Source of the DNA: Comamonas avium
GTDB taxonomy: Bacteria > Pseudomonadota > Gammaproteobacteria > Burkholderiales > Burkholderiaceae_C
Assembly: GCF_014836675.1 (NCBI RefSeq)
Contig: NZ_JACSQK010000002.1
Coordinates: forward strand, 62,001 to 126,000
Reading direction: 5' to 3'
Length of the DNA: 64,000 nucleotides
In this document: positions 1 to 8,526 of the stretch, piece by piece
How the letters are laid out: every line of letters starts with the position of its first letter
Numbering within the stretch: the first letter of the stretch is position 1
Made by a program: the position numbers and the translations under genes
Notes under the pieces: generated by a model
What the model was told of the DNA's origin: nothing
The model's input: the letters and a program-made list of their open reading frames with translations, nothing else
Database searches by the model: none

Positions 1-366
1 AGCTGGGAGATGCAAAGCTCGGCCATTGCCGGGCGCTGGATGGTGTACCTGGGCAAATTCCCCAACGAAACAGCCCTTGAAAAACGCCGCGCTGAATTGC
101 GTACGCGCAAGATTGGCTACGACCGTGCAGGCGGCAGTCTGGAGCCCGGCTTGTCCCTTGGCCGCTTCTCTTCGGAAGATGCCGCCACCCGCGAACTGGG
201 CCAGATGCTCAACCAGGGCGTGCGTGGAGCTCGCGTTGTGCAAGAGCGCGCACCCCAAACCCTGTATGCGCTGCGCTTGAGCCATGCCACCGCTGCACAG
301 CGCTCCATCTTGCAACGCCTGCAGCCCTCAATGGGTGGCAAAGCATTGCGAGCCTGCGCCAGCTAG
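1..366 (+). CDS. SPOR-domain protein, C-terminal part (5' end outside window)
   Basis: The frame is already open at base 1 and ends with TAG at 364-366, so only the last 121 codons are visible. The sequence around GRWMVYLGKF, EKRRAELR and GRFSSEDAA fits a SPOR peptidoglycan-binding repeat, whose usual pattern is a short strand with a YxGxF-like motif, a helix of charged residues and a second strand. SPOR domains bind denuded glycan strands at the division septum. What precedes it, such as a membrane anchor, cannot be seen, so the full protein is unidentified. A terminator follows about 100 bases downstream. The family call is from pattern only. Confidence 0.62.
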   Translation, partial: SWEMQSSAIAGRWMVYLGKFPNETALEKRRAELRTRKIGYDRAGGSLEPGLSLGRFSSEDAATRELGQMLNQGVRGARVVQERAPQTLYALRLSHATAAQRSILQRLQPSMGGKALRACAS

Positions 367-465
367 GCACAGCCCACGCCAGCCAGCCGCTGCAAACTGG
401 TGGTGGTGCTGGCAGTGGCGGTGCACCCGTCAAGCCACAGGCCCACAGGAAGCAGCTGAACATTG

Positions 466-504
466 AAAAAGGCCTGCGGCATTCGATGCGGCAGGCCTTT
501 TTTT
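466..504. terminator. Bidirectional intrinsic terminator
   Basis: Fifteen-base arms at 468-482 and 486-500 pair with one mismatch around a three-base loop. A T-run follows on the plus strand (498-504) and a shorter one on the minus strand. It lies between the convergent SPOR and Bug genes and can serve both. Confidence 0.85.
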
Positions 505-518
505 AAAGCACCAAGTGC

Positions 519-1490
519 TTACTCGATGCTGATATGGGCGGCTGCAGCCACCGTTTTCATCTTGCCCACTTCGCTGATTATTTGCTGGGTGAACTCTGCG
601 CTGGATGTACCCGAGACATACAGGCCCTGCGCATCCATGCGCTTTTTAACCGCGGGGTCCTGCAGCACCTGAGCCACCGCTTTCTGAACGCGTGCAATTT
701 GTTCAGGCGAGGTACTCCTTGGGGCCACCAGACCGAACCACGAAGGATCGTTCAACTCGGGGTGCCCAACCTCCTTGTAGGTGGGCACTTCAGGCAGCAC
801 GGCCAGACGCTCACCCCAAGACACCGCAATGGCGCGCAGCTTGCCCGACTGCACATGGGGCAGCGAAGAGGCTACCTGGTCAAAGTACACCGGCACTTGC
901 CCGCCCAGTACATCGTTGACTGCCGGGCCTGCACCACGATAGGGAATGTGCACCATCTGGACACCCGTGGACTTGATGAACTGTGCCCCCCACATATGGC
1001 CAATGGTGCCGTTGCCCGGCGTGGCGTAGCTGACCTTGCCGGGGTTGGCCTTCAGATAGGCCACCAGCTCCGCAAAATTCTTGGCAGGAATCACGCTGGG
1101 GTTGATCACGATGACACCCGGCGCCTTCACCACCTCGCTCACACCCACAAAGTCTTTGACAGCGTCATACGGCAGTTTTTTGTAGACCGCAGGGTTGACG
1201 CCATGGGTAGACAGTGTGGCAACACCAAAGGTATTGCCATCCACGGCGCGCGCCACTTCGGCCATGCCAATGGAGCCACCCGCACCGGCCTTGTTTTCAA
1301 TGATCACAGGCTGGCCCAGCAGCTTGCTCAGCGCGTCTTGCATATTGCGCGGCACCATATCGGTGGCCCCCCCAGGAGGGAATGGCACGACGATGCGCAG
1401 TGGCGCCATGTCTTGCGTGGCGGCCTGCACCGGAAAACTGGCCGCCAGAGCGACTGCGGACATTGAGGCCAAGAAGAAGCGACGCTGCAT
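519..1490 (-). CDS. Bug/TctC-family periplasmic solute-binding protein (copy 1)
   Basis: A 323-residue protein of the Bug (TctC, tripartite tricarboxylate transporter receptor) family, which captures small carboxylates in the periplasm. It starts with the signal peptide MQRRFFLASMSAVALAA, whose RRxFL pattern resembles a twin-arginine signal. Family hallmarks include IVVPFPPGGATD near the mature N terminus, ENKAGAGGSIG, and YATPGNGTIGH with HIPYRGAGPA, the loops that grip the ligand carboxylate. I chose the ATG at 1488-1490 because AAAGGTGG precedes it at good spacing; an in-frame GTG at 1499 lies inside that ribosome site. A close paralogue lies just upstream on the same strand. No TctA/TctB permease genes are in the window, so the ligand and the membrane partner are unknown. 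Confidence 0.93.
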   Translation of the reverse strand: MQRRFFLASMSAVALAASFPVQAATQDMAPLRIVVPFPPGGATDMVPRNMQDALSKLLGQPVIIENKAGAGGSIGMAEVARAVDGNTFGVATLSTHGVNPAVYKKLPYDAVKDFVGVSEVVKAPGVIVINPSVIPAKNFAELVAYLKANPGKVSYATPGNGTIGHMWGAQFIKSTGVQMVHIPYRGAGPAVNDVLGGQVPVYFDQVASSLPHVQSGKLRAIAVSWGERLAVLPEVPTYKEVGHPELNDPSWFGLVAPRSTSPEQIARVQKAVAQVLQDPAVKKRMDAQGLYVSGTSSAEFTQQIISEVGKMKTVAAAAHISIE

Positions 1491-1585
1491 AAAACCCACC
1501 TTTCAAGCAATGAAACCAGCGCACATGCGCTATTGGTGCTACTTGCATGCAAGCAACATGCCAAGCCACGCAGACACGCTGGGCA

Positions 1586-1620
1586 ACAAAAAACCCGCAG
1601 GCCATGGGCGCTGCGGGTTC
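1586..1620 (-). terminator. Terminator after Bug copy 2
   Basis: Nine-base arms at 1592-1600 and 1611-1619 pair perfectly, and the minus strand continues into a run of T. It separates the two Bug genes into different transcripts, or attenuates readthrough. Confidence 0.8.
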
Positions 1621-1642
1621 TGGCTGTCGGGACAGCGGTGAA

Positions 1643-2611
1643 TTAATTCACGCTGATATTGGCAGAGGATGCCACGCTCTTCATCTTGGCCACTTCGCTG
1701 GCGATCTGCTTGGTGAAATCTGCGCTGCTTGTGCCAGAGATGTACATGCCCTGGGCATCCATGCGCTTTTTCACGGCGGGGTCTTTCAGTGCATCGGCCA
1801 CCGCTTTTTGCACACGCGCCACTTGTTCTGCAGGCGTGCTCTTGGGCGCAACCAGACCAAACCACGAAGGATCGTTCAACTCAGGGTGGCCCGCTTCCTT
1901 GTAGGTGGGCACATCAGGCAGCACCGCCAGACGCTCGTGCCAAGACACCGCAATGGCGCGCAGCTTGCCGCCCTGAATGTGCGGCAGCGAAGATGCCACC
2001 TGGTCAAAGTACACCGGCACCTGGCCACCCATCACGTCATTGATGGCAGGGCCTGCGCCACGGTAAGGAATGTGCAGCATGTCTACGCCAGTGGCCTTGA
2101 TGAACTGAGCGCCCCACATGTGACCAATGGTGCCGTTGCCGGGCGTGGCGTAGCTGACCTTGCCGGGGTTGGCCTTCAGGTAGGCCACCAGTTCTGCAAA
2201 ATTCTTGGCAGGAATCAGTTTGGGGTTGATCACGATGACGCCAGGCGCCTTCACGATTTCTGTGACGCCCACAAAATCTTCAATCGCGTTGTAAGGCAGC
2301 TTGGCGTAGACCGCCGGGTTTACACCGTGGGTGGACAGTGTGGCAATGCCAAAAGTCAGGCCGTCGGTGGAGCGAGCCACTTCAGCCATGCCGATGGAGC
2401 CACCCGCACCGGCCTTGTTTTCAATGATCACAGGCTGGCCCAGCAGCTTGCCCAGTACATCCTGCAAATTGCGGGGCACCATGTCGGTGGAGCCGCCTGC
2501 AGGGAAGGGCACGATGACGCGCAAGGGGCGCGTATCTTGGGCCATGGCCATTCCGGAAACAGACACTGCAGCAGCTGCGGCTACAGTGGAGAGAAAGTGG
2601 CGGCGTTGCAT
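1643..2611 (-). CDS. Bug/TctC-family periplasmic solute-binding protein (copy 2)
   Basis: A 322-residue paralogue of the downstream Bug protein, with long identical stretches such as LGQPVIIENKAGAGGSIG and HPELNDPSWFGLVAP. The signal peptide MQRRHFLSTVAAAAAV ends near AMAQ and again has an RRxFL motif. The start at 2611 is supported by GGAG about eight bases upstream. The very high similarity to its neighbour, including at the DNA level, indicates a fairly recent tandem duplication. The adjacent LysR gene is divergent and is the natural candidate regulator. TctDE-type kinase and regulator genes follow beyond it, but transporter permease genes do not. The substrate cannot be read from sequence. 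Confidence 0.93.
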   Translation of the reverse strand: MQRRHFLSTVAAAAAVSVSGMAMAQDTRPLRVIVPFPAGGSTDMVPRNLQDVLGKLLGQPVIIENKAGAGGSIGMAEVARSTDGLTFGIATLSTHGVNPAVYAKLPYNAIEDFVGVTEIVKAPGVIVINPKLIPAKNFAELVAYLKANPGKVSYATPGNGTIGHMWGAQFIKATGVDMLHIPYRGAGPAINDVMGGQVPVYFDQVASSLPHIQGGKLRAIAVSWHERLAVLPDVPTYKEAGHPELNDPSWFGLVAPKSTPAEQVARVQKAVADALKDPAVKKRMDAQGMYISGTSSADFTKQIASEVAKMKSVASSANISVN

Positions 2612-2689
2612 CGTGCGGGCTCCATGACGAAAAAGCGGGTTATCTATAAGACCAGTGCATGAGGTTAGGGTAAATCCTGCTTACAACCA

Positions 2690-2708
2690 AACAAATAGTC
2701 CTATTGTT
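2690..2708. promoter_or_regulatory. Imperfect palindrome between Bug and lysR genes, candidate operator
   Basis: The arms AACAAATAG and CTATTGTT flank two bases and pair with a single bulge. The position, 25 bases before the lysR start and in the divergent promoter region, suits a LysR-type autoregulatory site, but no consensus is matched strictly. Confidence 0.35.
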
Positions 2709-2732
2709 ATTATTCCCAAGAGGAATAAAACC

Positions 2733-3728
2733 GTGTCAACCAGCCTACTTCCCCTGCGTCGTCTGACGCCTCCCGTGCACCTGCTGCGCGCTTTTTCCAC
2801 CGTCGCACGCTTTGGTGGGGTTTCGCGTGCGGCTGAGGCGCTGCACCTCACCCAAAGCGCGGTGAGCAAGCAGATTCAGGAGCTGGAAAAGTGGGTGGGC
2901 GTGGATTTGTTTGAGCGCAGCCGCAAACGGCTGACCCTGACGCCCGCAGGAGAACGCTACGAGAAAGCCGTGCGCGCCTTGCTGTCGCAACTGGAATCAG
3001 CCACGCTGGAATTGATCACCAGCACCGATGGTGGCGGGGCGCTGCACCTGTCCAGCCTGCCCACGTTTGGCGCCTGCTGGCTCATTCCGCTGCTCCCCCA
3101 GTTTCAGCAGCAGCACCCGCAAGTGACGCTGCACTTTGTGCCTTACGTGCAAAGCTATGACTTTGAAAGCCCGAACCTGGACTGCTCCATCCTGTTTGGG
3201 GACGGCCACTGGCCCGGCGCCCGGGCGCACTATCTGGACGGCCAGGACGTAGCCTTGATTGCACCCCCTGCCAGCTTTGGTGGCCCCCCCATTCAAACCC
3301 CGCACGATGTGGCGCGCTATACGCGCCTGCGCCACCTGACCATTCCGCATGCGTGGATGACCTGGGCACAAGCCTGGGATGTGGGCAATATGGACCCGCT
3401 GGCAGGCCTGCAGTTTGACCAGTTTCAGACCATCATTCAGGCCGTCATGGCCGGCATGGGCGTAGCTCTGGTGCCGCGCTGTCTGGTGCAGGACAAAATT
3501 GCCAGCGGCATGGTGAGCGAGCCACTGCCCCAGCACGGGCTGGTCAGCAACCTGGGCTACTGGCTGTGCTACCCCGAGTCACGCGCCAACATTGCACCGC
3601 TGGTGGCTTTTCGCAATTGGTTGCTGCAGCATGCACAGCCTCCCAAAGAGCCAACCGCCAGCAGCCTGGCGGCGCAGCACAAAATTCGCAGCAAGCACCG
3701 CTCATCCAGCAACGCTTCTCAAGCATAA
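2733..3728 (+). CDS. LysR-family transcriptional regulator
   Basis: A 331-residue LysR-type regulator. The N-terminal winged helix-turn-helix is clear: LLRAFSTVARFGGVSRAAEA, then LHLTQSAVSKQIQELE and LFERSRKRLTLTPAGE. The remainder is the co-inducer-binding domain, with GMGVALVPRCLV typical of the GcvA-like branch. I chose GTG at 2733 because AAGAGGA lies just upstream at correct spacing. The frame stays open to 2655, but that adds residues unlike the family and without a ribosome site. It is divergent from the Bug genes, which suggests it regulates them in response to the transported compound; that is inference from position. The lysine- and serine-rich C-terminal tail is longer than usual. 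Confidence 0.9.
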   Translation: MSTSLLPLRRLTPPVHLLRAFSTVARFGGVSRAAEALHLTQSAVSKQIQELEKWVGVDLFERSRKRLTLTPAGERYEKAVRALLSQLESATLELITSTDGGGALHLSSLPTFGACWLIPLLPQFQQQHPQVTLHFVPYVQSYDFESPNLDCSILFGDGHWPGARAHYLDGQDVALIAPPASFGGPPIQTPHDVARYTRLRHLTIPHAWMTWAQAWDVGNMDPLAGLQFDQFQTIIQAVMAGMGVALVPRCLVQDKIASGMVSEPLPQHGLVSNLGYWLCYPESRANIAPLVAFRNWLLQHAQPPKEPTASSLAAQHKIRSKHRSSSNASQA

Positions 3729-3746
3729 ACATGCTGGATCGCTGAC

Positions 3747-5222
3747 TTAATCGACGTCAGTGGCTTCTATAGATGCAGCGGATCGGATGGCGTTAAAGCG
3801 CACTGAAAACAAGGCACCCGGCGGTTTGCGCTGCGGCTGGGCGTCGCTCAGCACCACCTCGGCACCATGCTGGCGTGCAATCTCCTGCACGATGGGCAGG
3901 CCCAGACCCGAGCCGTCAGCCTCTGAACCCAGCGCCCGGTAAAACGGCTGAAACACCAGATCCCTCTCTTCCTGCGGCACGCCTGGACCGGTGTCTTCCA
4001 CCTGCAGCAAAACCACACGCGCCAGCACATCCGGCAACACGCGCGCCGTAACTACCGCCGGGTGTTCAGCGCTGGATGGGCTGTAGTTGATCGCATTGCT
4101 CAGCAGGTTGCGCACCAGCTCTTTGAGCAAGGTGGCATTGCCTTGCAGCCACACTCCCGGGTCACCCGGCTCGGCCCCCTCGTAACCCATGTCCACATGG
4201 CGTTCCATGGCCTGGGGCAGCAAGTCCTGCATCACCTCAATCACCAGCGACACCAGGTCACACGGTGCACGCTGCAGGCCCGTACCACCGCCTTCGGCAC
4301 GGGCCAGCGACAACAGTTGATTGACCGTGTGCGTGGCCCGTACGCTGGAGCGCGCAATTTGCTCCAGCGAGCGTTTGAGCTCCTGCGTGCTCATGCCCTC
4401 GCGCTGCGCCAGATCGGCCTGCATGCGCAGGCCTGCCAGCGGTGTCTTGAGCTGGTGCGCCGCATCGGCCAGAAAGCGCTTTTGCGTGGCCAGCGATTCA
4501 TTGAGGCGGCGCAGCAAATCGTTCACCGCATCCACCAGCGGGGCCACCTCCATGGGCACAGCGCGGTGGTTCAGTGGTGACAAATCTTCGGGCTTGCGGG
4601 CGCGAATGCGCTCTTCCAGCCGGTGCAGCGGCTTGATGCCACGCGCCAGCGCCAGCCACACCAGCAGCACCGCCAGCGGCAAGATGACGAACTGCGGCAG
4701 CATCACGCCTTTGATGATTTCTGCTGCCAGCACGCTGCGCTTTTCACGCGTTTCGGCCACTTGCACCAGTGCCAGCTCGTCGTTGCCCACCAGCGGCAAC
4801 CGCACCCACATGGCCGCCACACGGATGTCCACGCCACGCAGCTCATCGTCACGCAGCACCACCTCACCGGGGGGAACGTCGTAACGCGAGTGGGCGGAAG
4901 GAAAATCGCGGTCCCCGGACAGATGCTCGCCCTTGTTGTCCAGCACCTGATAGAACACCATGTCGGACTCATCGGCGCGCAAGATTTCGGTGGCGGGCAA
5001 GGGCAGGTTGAACTGAGCGCGGCCATCGGGCTCCACCATGATCAGCTGCGCCAGCGCGTGCACGTTGTACTCCAGCGCACGGTCAAAAGGCTTGTTGGCC
5101 AGCGATTGCGCCACCAGCCACGTCAGCGCCAGGCTCACGGGCCACAGCAGCAGCAAGGGCGTGAGCATCCAGTCCAGAATTTCTCCGAACAAGGATCGCT
5201 GCTCACGCTGGAATATCTTCAC
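3747..5222 (-). CDS. tctE: Sensor histidine kinase, TctE type
   Basis: A 491-residue membrane sensor kinase. A first membrane helix lies near residues 18-40 and a second near 171-195, enclosing a periplasmic region that matches the two-component sensor N-terminal domain (2CSK_N) of TctE/QseC-like kinases. A HAMP-like linker follows, then the phosphoacceptor motif DAAHQLKTPLAGLRMQ with His256, an N box (NLLSNAINYS), and G boxes (DTGPGVP, GSGLGLPIV). Its partner regulator is directly upstream with a 72-base gap, so the two form one unit. In TctDE systems the signal is citrate or another tricarboxylate; the Bug genes nearby fit such a role, but the ligand here is inferred. The start is GTG with only a weak ribosome site. 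Confidence 0.88.
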   Translation of the reverse strand: MKIFQREQRSLFGEILDWMLTPLLLLWPVSLALTWLVAQSLANKPFDRALEYNVHALAQLIMVEPDGRAQFNLPLPATEILRADESDMVFYQVLDNKGEHLSGDRDFPSAHSRYDVPPGEVVLRDDELRGVDIRVAAMWVRLPLVGNDELALVQVAETREKRSVLAAEIIKGVMLPQFVILPLAVLLVWLALARGIKPLHRLEERIRARKPEDLSPLNHRAVPMEVAPLVDAVNDLLRRLNESLATQKRFLADAAHQLKTPLAGLRMQADLAQREGMSTQELKRSLEQIARSSVRATHTVNQLLSLARAEGGGTGLQRAPCDLVSLVIEVMQDLLPQAMERHVDMGYEGAEPGDPGVWLQGNATLLKELVRNLLSNAINYSPSSAEHPAVVTARVLPDVLARVVLLQVEDTGPGVPQEERDLVFQPFYRALGSEADGSGLGLPIVQEIARQHGAEVVLSDAQPQRKPPGALFSVRFNAIRSAASIEATDVD

Positions 5223-5294
5223 GGGGCTGGCCTGTCATTGGTATATTTTTGGCCGCTAACGCCTGTGCAGCAAGCGCTGCCAGCGATGCTTTAT

Positions 5295-5969
5295 TTAGCC
5301 TTGGATTTTTTCAAGGCAATACCCAAGACCACGCACCGTGGCAATGCGGATGGGGCCGCGCTCAATTTTTTTGCGCAGGCGGTGGATGTAGACCTCAATG
5401 GCATTGTTGCTCACCTCTTCACCCCACTCACACAGGCGCTCGACCAACTGGTCCTTGCTGACCAGACGGCCCGCACGCTGCAGCAGCACCTCCAGCAAGC
5501 CCAGCTCACGCGCAGACAGCTCCACCATCTTGCCGTCAATCGTTGCCACACGCCCGGCCTGGTCGTACACCAAGGGGCCGTGCTTGATGGAGTTGCTGGT
5601 GCCTCCCATGCCCCGGCGCGTCAGGGCGCGCACGCGAGCCTCCAGCTCTTGCAGACTGAAGGGCTTGGCCATGTAGTCGTCAGCACCAAAATCCAGCCCC
5701 TGCACGCGCTCGTCCACACTGTCAGCGGCCGTCAAAATCAGCACTGGCAGACCGTCACCACGGCCACGCATGCGCTTGAGCACTTCCAGCCCATGCATGC
5801 GGGGCAGGCCCAGATCCAGAATCAGCAAGTCAAACTGGTTGTTGGTGACCAAGGCGGTATCGGCCTCAATGCCACTGGCCACATGATCGACCACCGCCCC
5901 CGCACTGCGCAGGCTGCGCAATAGGCCATCTGCCAGCACTTGATCGTCTTCTGCAATGAGGATGCGCAT
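5295..5969 (-). CDS. tctD: OmpR-family response regulator, TctD type
   Basis: A 224-residue regulator with an N-terminal receiver (MRILIAEDDQ, phospho-acceptor Asp52 in LILDLGLP, Thr in LILTAAD, Lys in MAKPF). A C-terminal winged helix of the OmpR/PhoB class follows (LSARELGLLEVLLQRAGRLV, NAIEVYIHRLRKKI, IRTVRGLGY-like ending). AAGGAG stands upstream of the ATG at 5969. It is transcribed ahead of the kinase gene. Its targets probably include a carboxylate transport system, perhaps the Bug genes 3 kb away, though no binding site has been identified. The family call is firm; the tctD name rests on the partner kinase and context. Confidence 0.88.
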   Translation of the reverse strand: MRILIAEDDQVLADGLLRSLRSAGAVVDHVASGIEADTALVTNNQFDLLILDLGLPRMHGLEVLKRMRGRGDGLPVLILTAADSVDERVQGLDFGADDYMAKPFSLQELEARVRALTRRGMGGTSNSIKHGPLVYDQAGRVATIDGKMVELSARELGLLEVLLQRAGRLVSKDQLVERLCEWGEEVSNNAIEVYIHRLRKKIERGPIRIATVRGLGYCLEKIQG

Positions 5970-6151
5970 GGGTCTGTCTCCTTGCCGCGCCGCGATCTCG
6001 TGCCGCAGGCTGCAGCGTGTGTTGTCACTTCACGCACGGCACCATGGGCGGCACCGTTCATCTGACCATTCTAGAAGTCCCCCCCTGCGCGCCCTACAGG
6101 TGTTTACGCGGGTGCTGCGCTGCAGCACGCATGTGGCGGACAAGCAACCAG

Positions 6152-6655
6152 TCAGGCCACATCGCCTGCATCGCTGCCGTAGGCCTCCAGCCCCAGACGC
6201 ACCACGGTGGCAACCTCTTCGCCCACGGCCTCCACAAATTCTGCCTGCGCCTGCTGTACGGCACGCTGAAAAGCCCAGTGCCATTCACAGCCGGCCTCGG
6301 TGTATTGCACGCGCTTGGCGCGCCGGTCATGCACATCAGCCACGCGCGTGACCAGCCCCCAGGCCTCGCACTGATCCACCAGATCCATCATGGCCTGCTT
6401 GCTCATGCTGGCCCTCTCGGCCAGATCGGTGATGCGGTCTCCCTGCAGCGAAAGATGGCGCGTGATGTGAATGTGCGCCGCCCCCACCTTGTTGCGCGCC
6501 GCCAGGTTCGACAGCGCCAGCGGTGTTTCATCGTCCTGCGCCATCAGACTGCGCACCCGCTCATCAAACTTGCGCATGGCATGGCCCAGCAACCGCCCCA
6601 GGTGGGTCTGCCGCCACGCTTCATCGACATGCACGGGCAATGTTTTCATTGGCAT
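6152..6655 (-). CDS. MarR-family transcriptional regulator
   Basis: A 167-residue winged-helix regulator of the MarR family. The recognition region is DLAERASMSKQAMMDLVDQCEAWGL followed by the wing VADVHDRRAKRVQYTEAG, where the DxRxxR-type motif is diagnostic. The flanking helices would form the dimer interface. Start codons at 6655 and 6649 are both possible and neither has a good ribosome site. It is divergent from recA, and the intergenic region holds three copies of the same seven-base half-site, which suggests autoregulation. No obvious target enzyme or efflux gene sits beside it, so its ligand and regulon are unknown. Confidence 0.88.
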   Translation of the reverse strand: MPMKTLPVHVDEAWRQTHLGRLLGHAMRKFDERVRSLMAQDDETPLALSNLAARNKVGAAHIHITRHLSLQGDRITDLAERASMSKQAMMDLVDQCEAWGLVTRVADVHDRRAKRVQYTEAGCEWHWAFQRAVQQAQAEFVEAVGEEVATVVRLGLEAYGSDAGDVA

Positions 6656-6690
6656 AGTCAGTTTTACGAATAGTCATACAACTTGACTAT
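6654..6690. promoter_or_regulatory. Candidate MarR operator: three identical 7-base half-sites
   Basis: ATAGTCA occurs at 6654-6660 and 6670-6676, and its exact reverse complement TGACTAT at 6684-6690. The last two form a perfect inverted repeat with a seven-base spacer. The first copy overlaps the marR start codon, so binding could block both transcription and initiation. Confidence 0.6.
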
Positions 6691-6716
6691 ATATTTTTTG
6701 CAAAGCCCATACACTA

Positions 6717-6732
6717 CTGTTCAAGCATCCAG
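6717..6732 (+). promoter_or_regulatory. Candidate LexA (SOS) box of recA
   Basis: The sequence reads CTGT, eight bases, CCAG. It differs from the LexA consensus CTGT-N8-ACAG at one position and lies 63 bases upstream of the recA start, the expected region for an SOS operator. Confidence 0.6.
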
Positions 6733-6794
6733 CCTGTGAACAACCACAGGGGGTGCACTTACCAAGTCCACCCTCTTTTTTTCAAGGAAAAGCC

Positions 6795-7913
6795 ATGAAC
6801 GCCATCACCCGCAACACCCCCGATGCCAACAGCGAAAAGTCCAAGGCACTGGCTGCAGCCCTGGCCCAGATTGAAAAACAGTTTGGCAAAGGCACCATCA
6901 TGAAGCTGGGCGAAGGCGAAGCGATTGAAGACATTCAGGTGGTGTCTACCGGCTCGCTGGGCCTGGACATTGCGCTGGGCGTTGGTGGCCTGCCACGTGG
7001 CCGCGTGATTGAAATCTACGGCCCGGAATCGTCGGGCAAGACCACGCTCACGCTGCAGGTGATTGCTGAGATGCAAAAGCTGGCTGGCACCTGCGCCTTT
7101 ATCGATGCCGAGCACGCACTGGACACCGCCTATGCCCAAAAGCTGGGCGTGAACCTGAACGAGCTGCTGATCAGCCAGCCTGACACCGGCGAGCAAGCGC
7201 TGGAAATTTGCGACAGCCTGGTGCGCTCTGGCGCGGTGGATCTGATCGTCATCGACTCGGTGGCCGCACTGGTGCCCAAGGCCGAAATTGAAGGCGACAT
7301 GGGTGACTCGCTGCCCGGCCTGCAGGCGCGCTTGATGAGCCAGGCCCTGCGCAAGCTGACGGCCACGATCAAGAAGACCAATTGCACCGTCATCTTCATC
7401 AACCAGATCCGCATGAAGATTGGCGTGATGTTCGGCTCGCCAGAAACCACCACCGGCGGCAATGCGCTGAAGTTCTACGCCTCGGTGCGTCTGGACATTC
7501 GCCGCACCGGCACCATCAAGAAGGGCGACAACGCCATTGGCAACGAAACCAAGGTCAAGGTCGTCAAGAACAAGGTGTCGCCCCCCTTCAAGACGGCGGA
7601 ATTTGACATCATGTTTGGCGAAGGCATCAGCCGCGAAGGCGAAGTGCTGGACATGGGTGTTGAAGCCAAGCTGATTGAAAAATCCGGCGCCTGGTATGCC
7701 TACAACGGCGAAAAAATCGGCCAGGGCCGCGACAACGCCCGTGAGTTCCTCAAAGAGAACCCCGCGCTGGCCATCGAGATTGAAAACAAGGTGCGCGAAA
7801 GCCTGGGCATCAGCCTGGTGGCCGTGCCCGGCGCAGATGCAGCAGCCACCAAACCCGCCAAAGGCAAAAAAGCCGACAAGCTGGTTGCCGACGAAGACGG
7901 TGTGATTGCCTAA
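6795..7913 (+). CDS. recA: Recombinase RecA
   Basis: A 372-residue RecA. The Walker A loop GPESSGKTT lies near residues 76-84, followed by the family signatures [19 protein letters not shown], and [39 protein letters not shown], which cover the Walker B and L1/L2 DNA-binding loops. The C-terminal tail is acidic and lysine-rich as usual. RecA forms filaments on single-stranded DNA, drives strand exchange and triggers LexA self-cleavage. The ATG at 6795 has AAGGAAAA upstream; an in-frame GTG at 6753 would add an atypical leader. recX follows on the same strand after a hairpin. The upstream LexA-like box supports SOS control. Confidence 0.98.
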   Translation: MNAITRNTPDANSEKSKALAAALAQIEKQFGKGTIMKLGEGEAIEDIQVVSTGSLGLDIALGVGGLPRGRVIEIYGPESSGKTTLTLQVIAEMQKLAGTCAFIDAEHALDTAYAQKLGVNLNELLISQPDTGEQALEICDSLVRSGAVDLIVIDSVAALVPKAEIEGDMGDSLPGLQARLMSQALRKLTATIKKTNCTVIFINQIRMKIGVMFGSPETTTGGNALKFYASVRLDIRRTGTIKKGDNAIGNETKVKVVKNKVSPPFKTAEFDIMFGEGISREGEVLDMGVEAKLIEKSGAWYAYNGEKIGQGRDNAREFLKENPALAIEIENKVRESLGISLVAVPGADAAATKPAKGKKADKLVADEDGVIA

Positions 7914-7933
7914 TCATTTTTTAGCGTGAAAAA

Positions 7934-7976
7934 GGCTGCCAGCGCTGACTGTTCAAGCGCTGGCAGCCATTTTTTT
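7934..7976 (+). terminator. Strong hairpin between recA and recX
   Basis: Thirteen-base arms at 7934-7946 and 7956-7968 are followed by a T-run that ends eight bases before the recX ATG. It should end most recA transcripts, leaving low-level readthrough into recX. Confidence 0.88.
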
Positions 7977-7983
7977 GGATGTT

Positions 7984-8439
7984 ATGGGTTTCCACAAAAT
8001 ATCTCTGACCGGCCGCGCGCTCAAATACCTTTCACAGCGTGAGCACTCGCGCCTGGAGCTGGAGCGCAAGCTGGCCCCTTACGTAGAAGAAGGCGAAGAC
8101 CTGGCTGCCGTGCTGGATGCGCTGGAGGCCAAGAACTTCATCAACCCCGAGCGTGTGGCGCAATCGGTGCTGTACCGGCGCAGCGGCAAGCTGGGAGCCT
8201 CCCGCGTGCTGCACGAGCTGCGCAGCAAAGGGCTGGATGACGACACAGTGCGCGCCGCCGCCGAGCAGCTCAAAGACACCGAGCACGCACGCGCCTGGGA
8301 TGTCTGGCTGCGCAAATTTGGCGAACCCGCCACCACACCACAAGAACGCATGAAGCAGATGCGCTTTCTGGCCAGCCGGGGCTTTGGCGGCGATGTGGTC
8401 AACAAAGTACTGCGCGGACAGGCCCCGGACGAGGATTAA
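7984..8439 (+). CDS. recX: Regulatory protein RecX
   Basis: A 151-residue RecX, the small three-helix-repeat protein that caps and dismantles RecA filaments. Typical segments are LTGRALKYLSQREHSRLELERKL, LEAKNFINPERVAQSVLYRR and GASRVLHELRSKGLDDDTV, with the C-terminal FLASRGFGGDVVNKVL. The ATG at 7984 is preceded by a weak GGA at short spacing, directly behind the T-run of the recA terminator. This arrangement keeps RecX far below RecA, as in other bacteria where recX is expressed by readthrough. A TTG at 7975 is an unlikely alternative start. Confidence 0.95.
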   Translation: MGFHKISLTGRALKYLSQREHSRLELERKLAPYVEEGEDLAAVLDALEAKNFINPERVAQSVLYRRSGKLGASRVLHELRSKGLDDDTVRAAAEQLKDTEHARAWDVWLRKFGEPATTPQERMKQMRFLASRGFGGDVVNKVLRGQAPDED

Positions 8440-8526
8440 GCGAGTGCAGCAGGCGCCGGCAACGGCCCCTGCCTAGCAACCGCACGAAGGCAGCAGTTGC
8501 CACACTCACAAAAGGTAAAGGCCGCT

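Noticed and set aside
1491-1499. GTG 1499 as start of Bug copy 1
   Set aside because: It lies within the ribosome site of the ATG at 1490, which gives a better signal peptide.
6683-6715. Sigma-70 promoter for recA (TTGACT with TACACT)
   Set aside because: The spacer would be 21 bases, too long for a normal promoter, so I did not annotate it.
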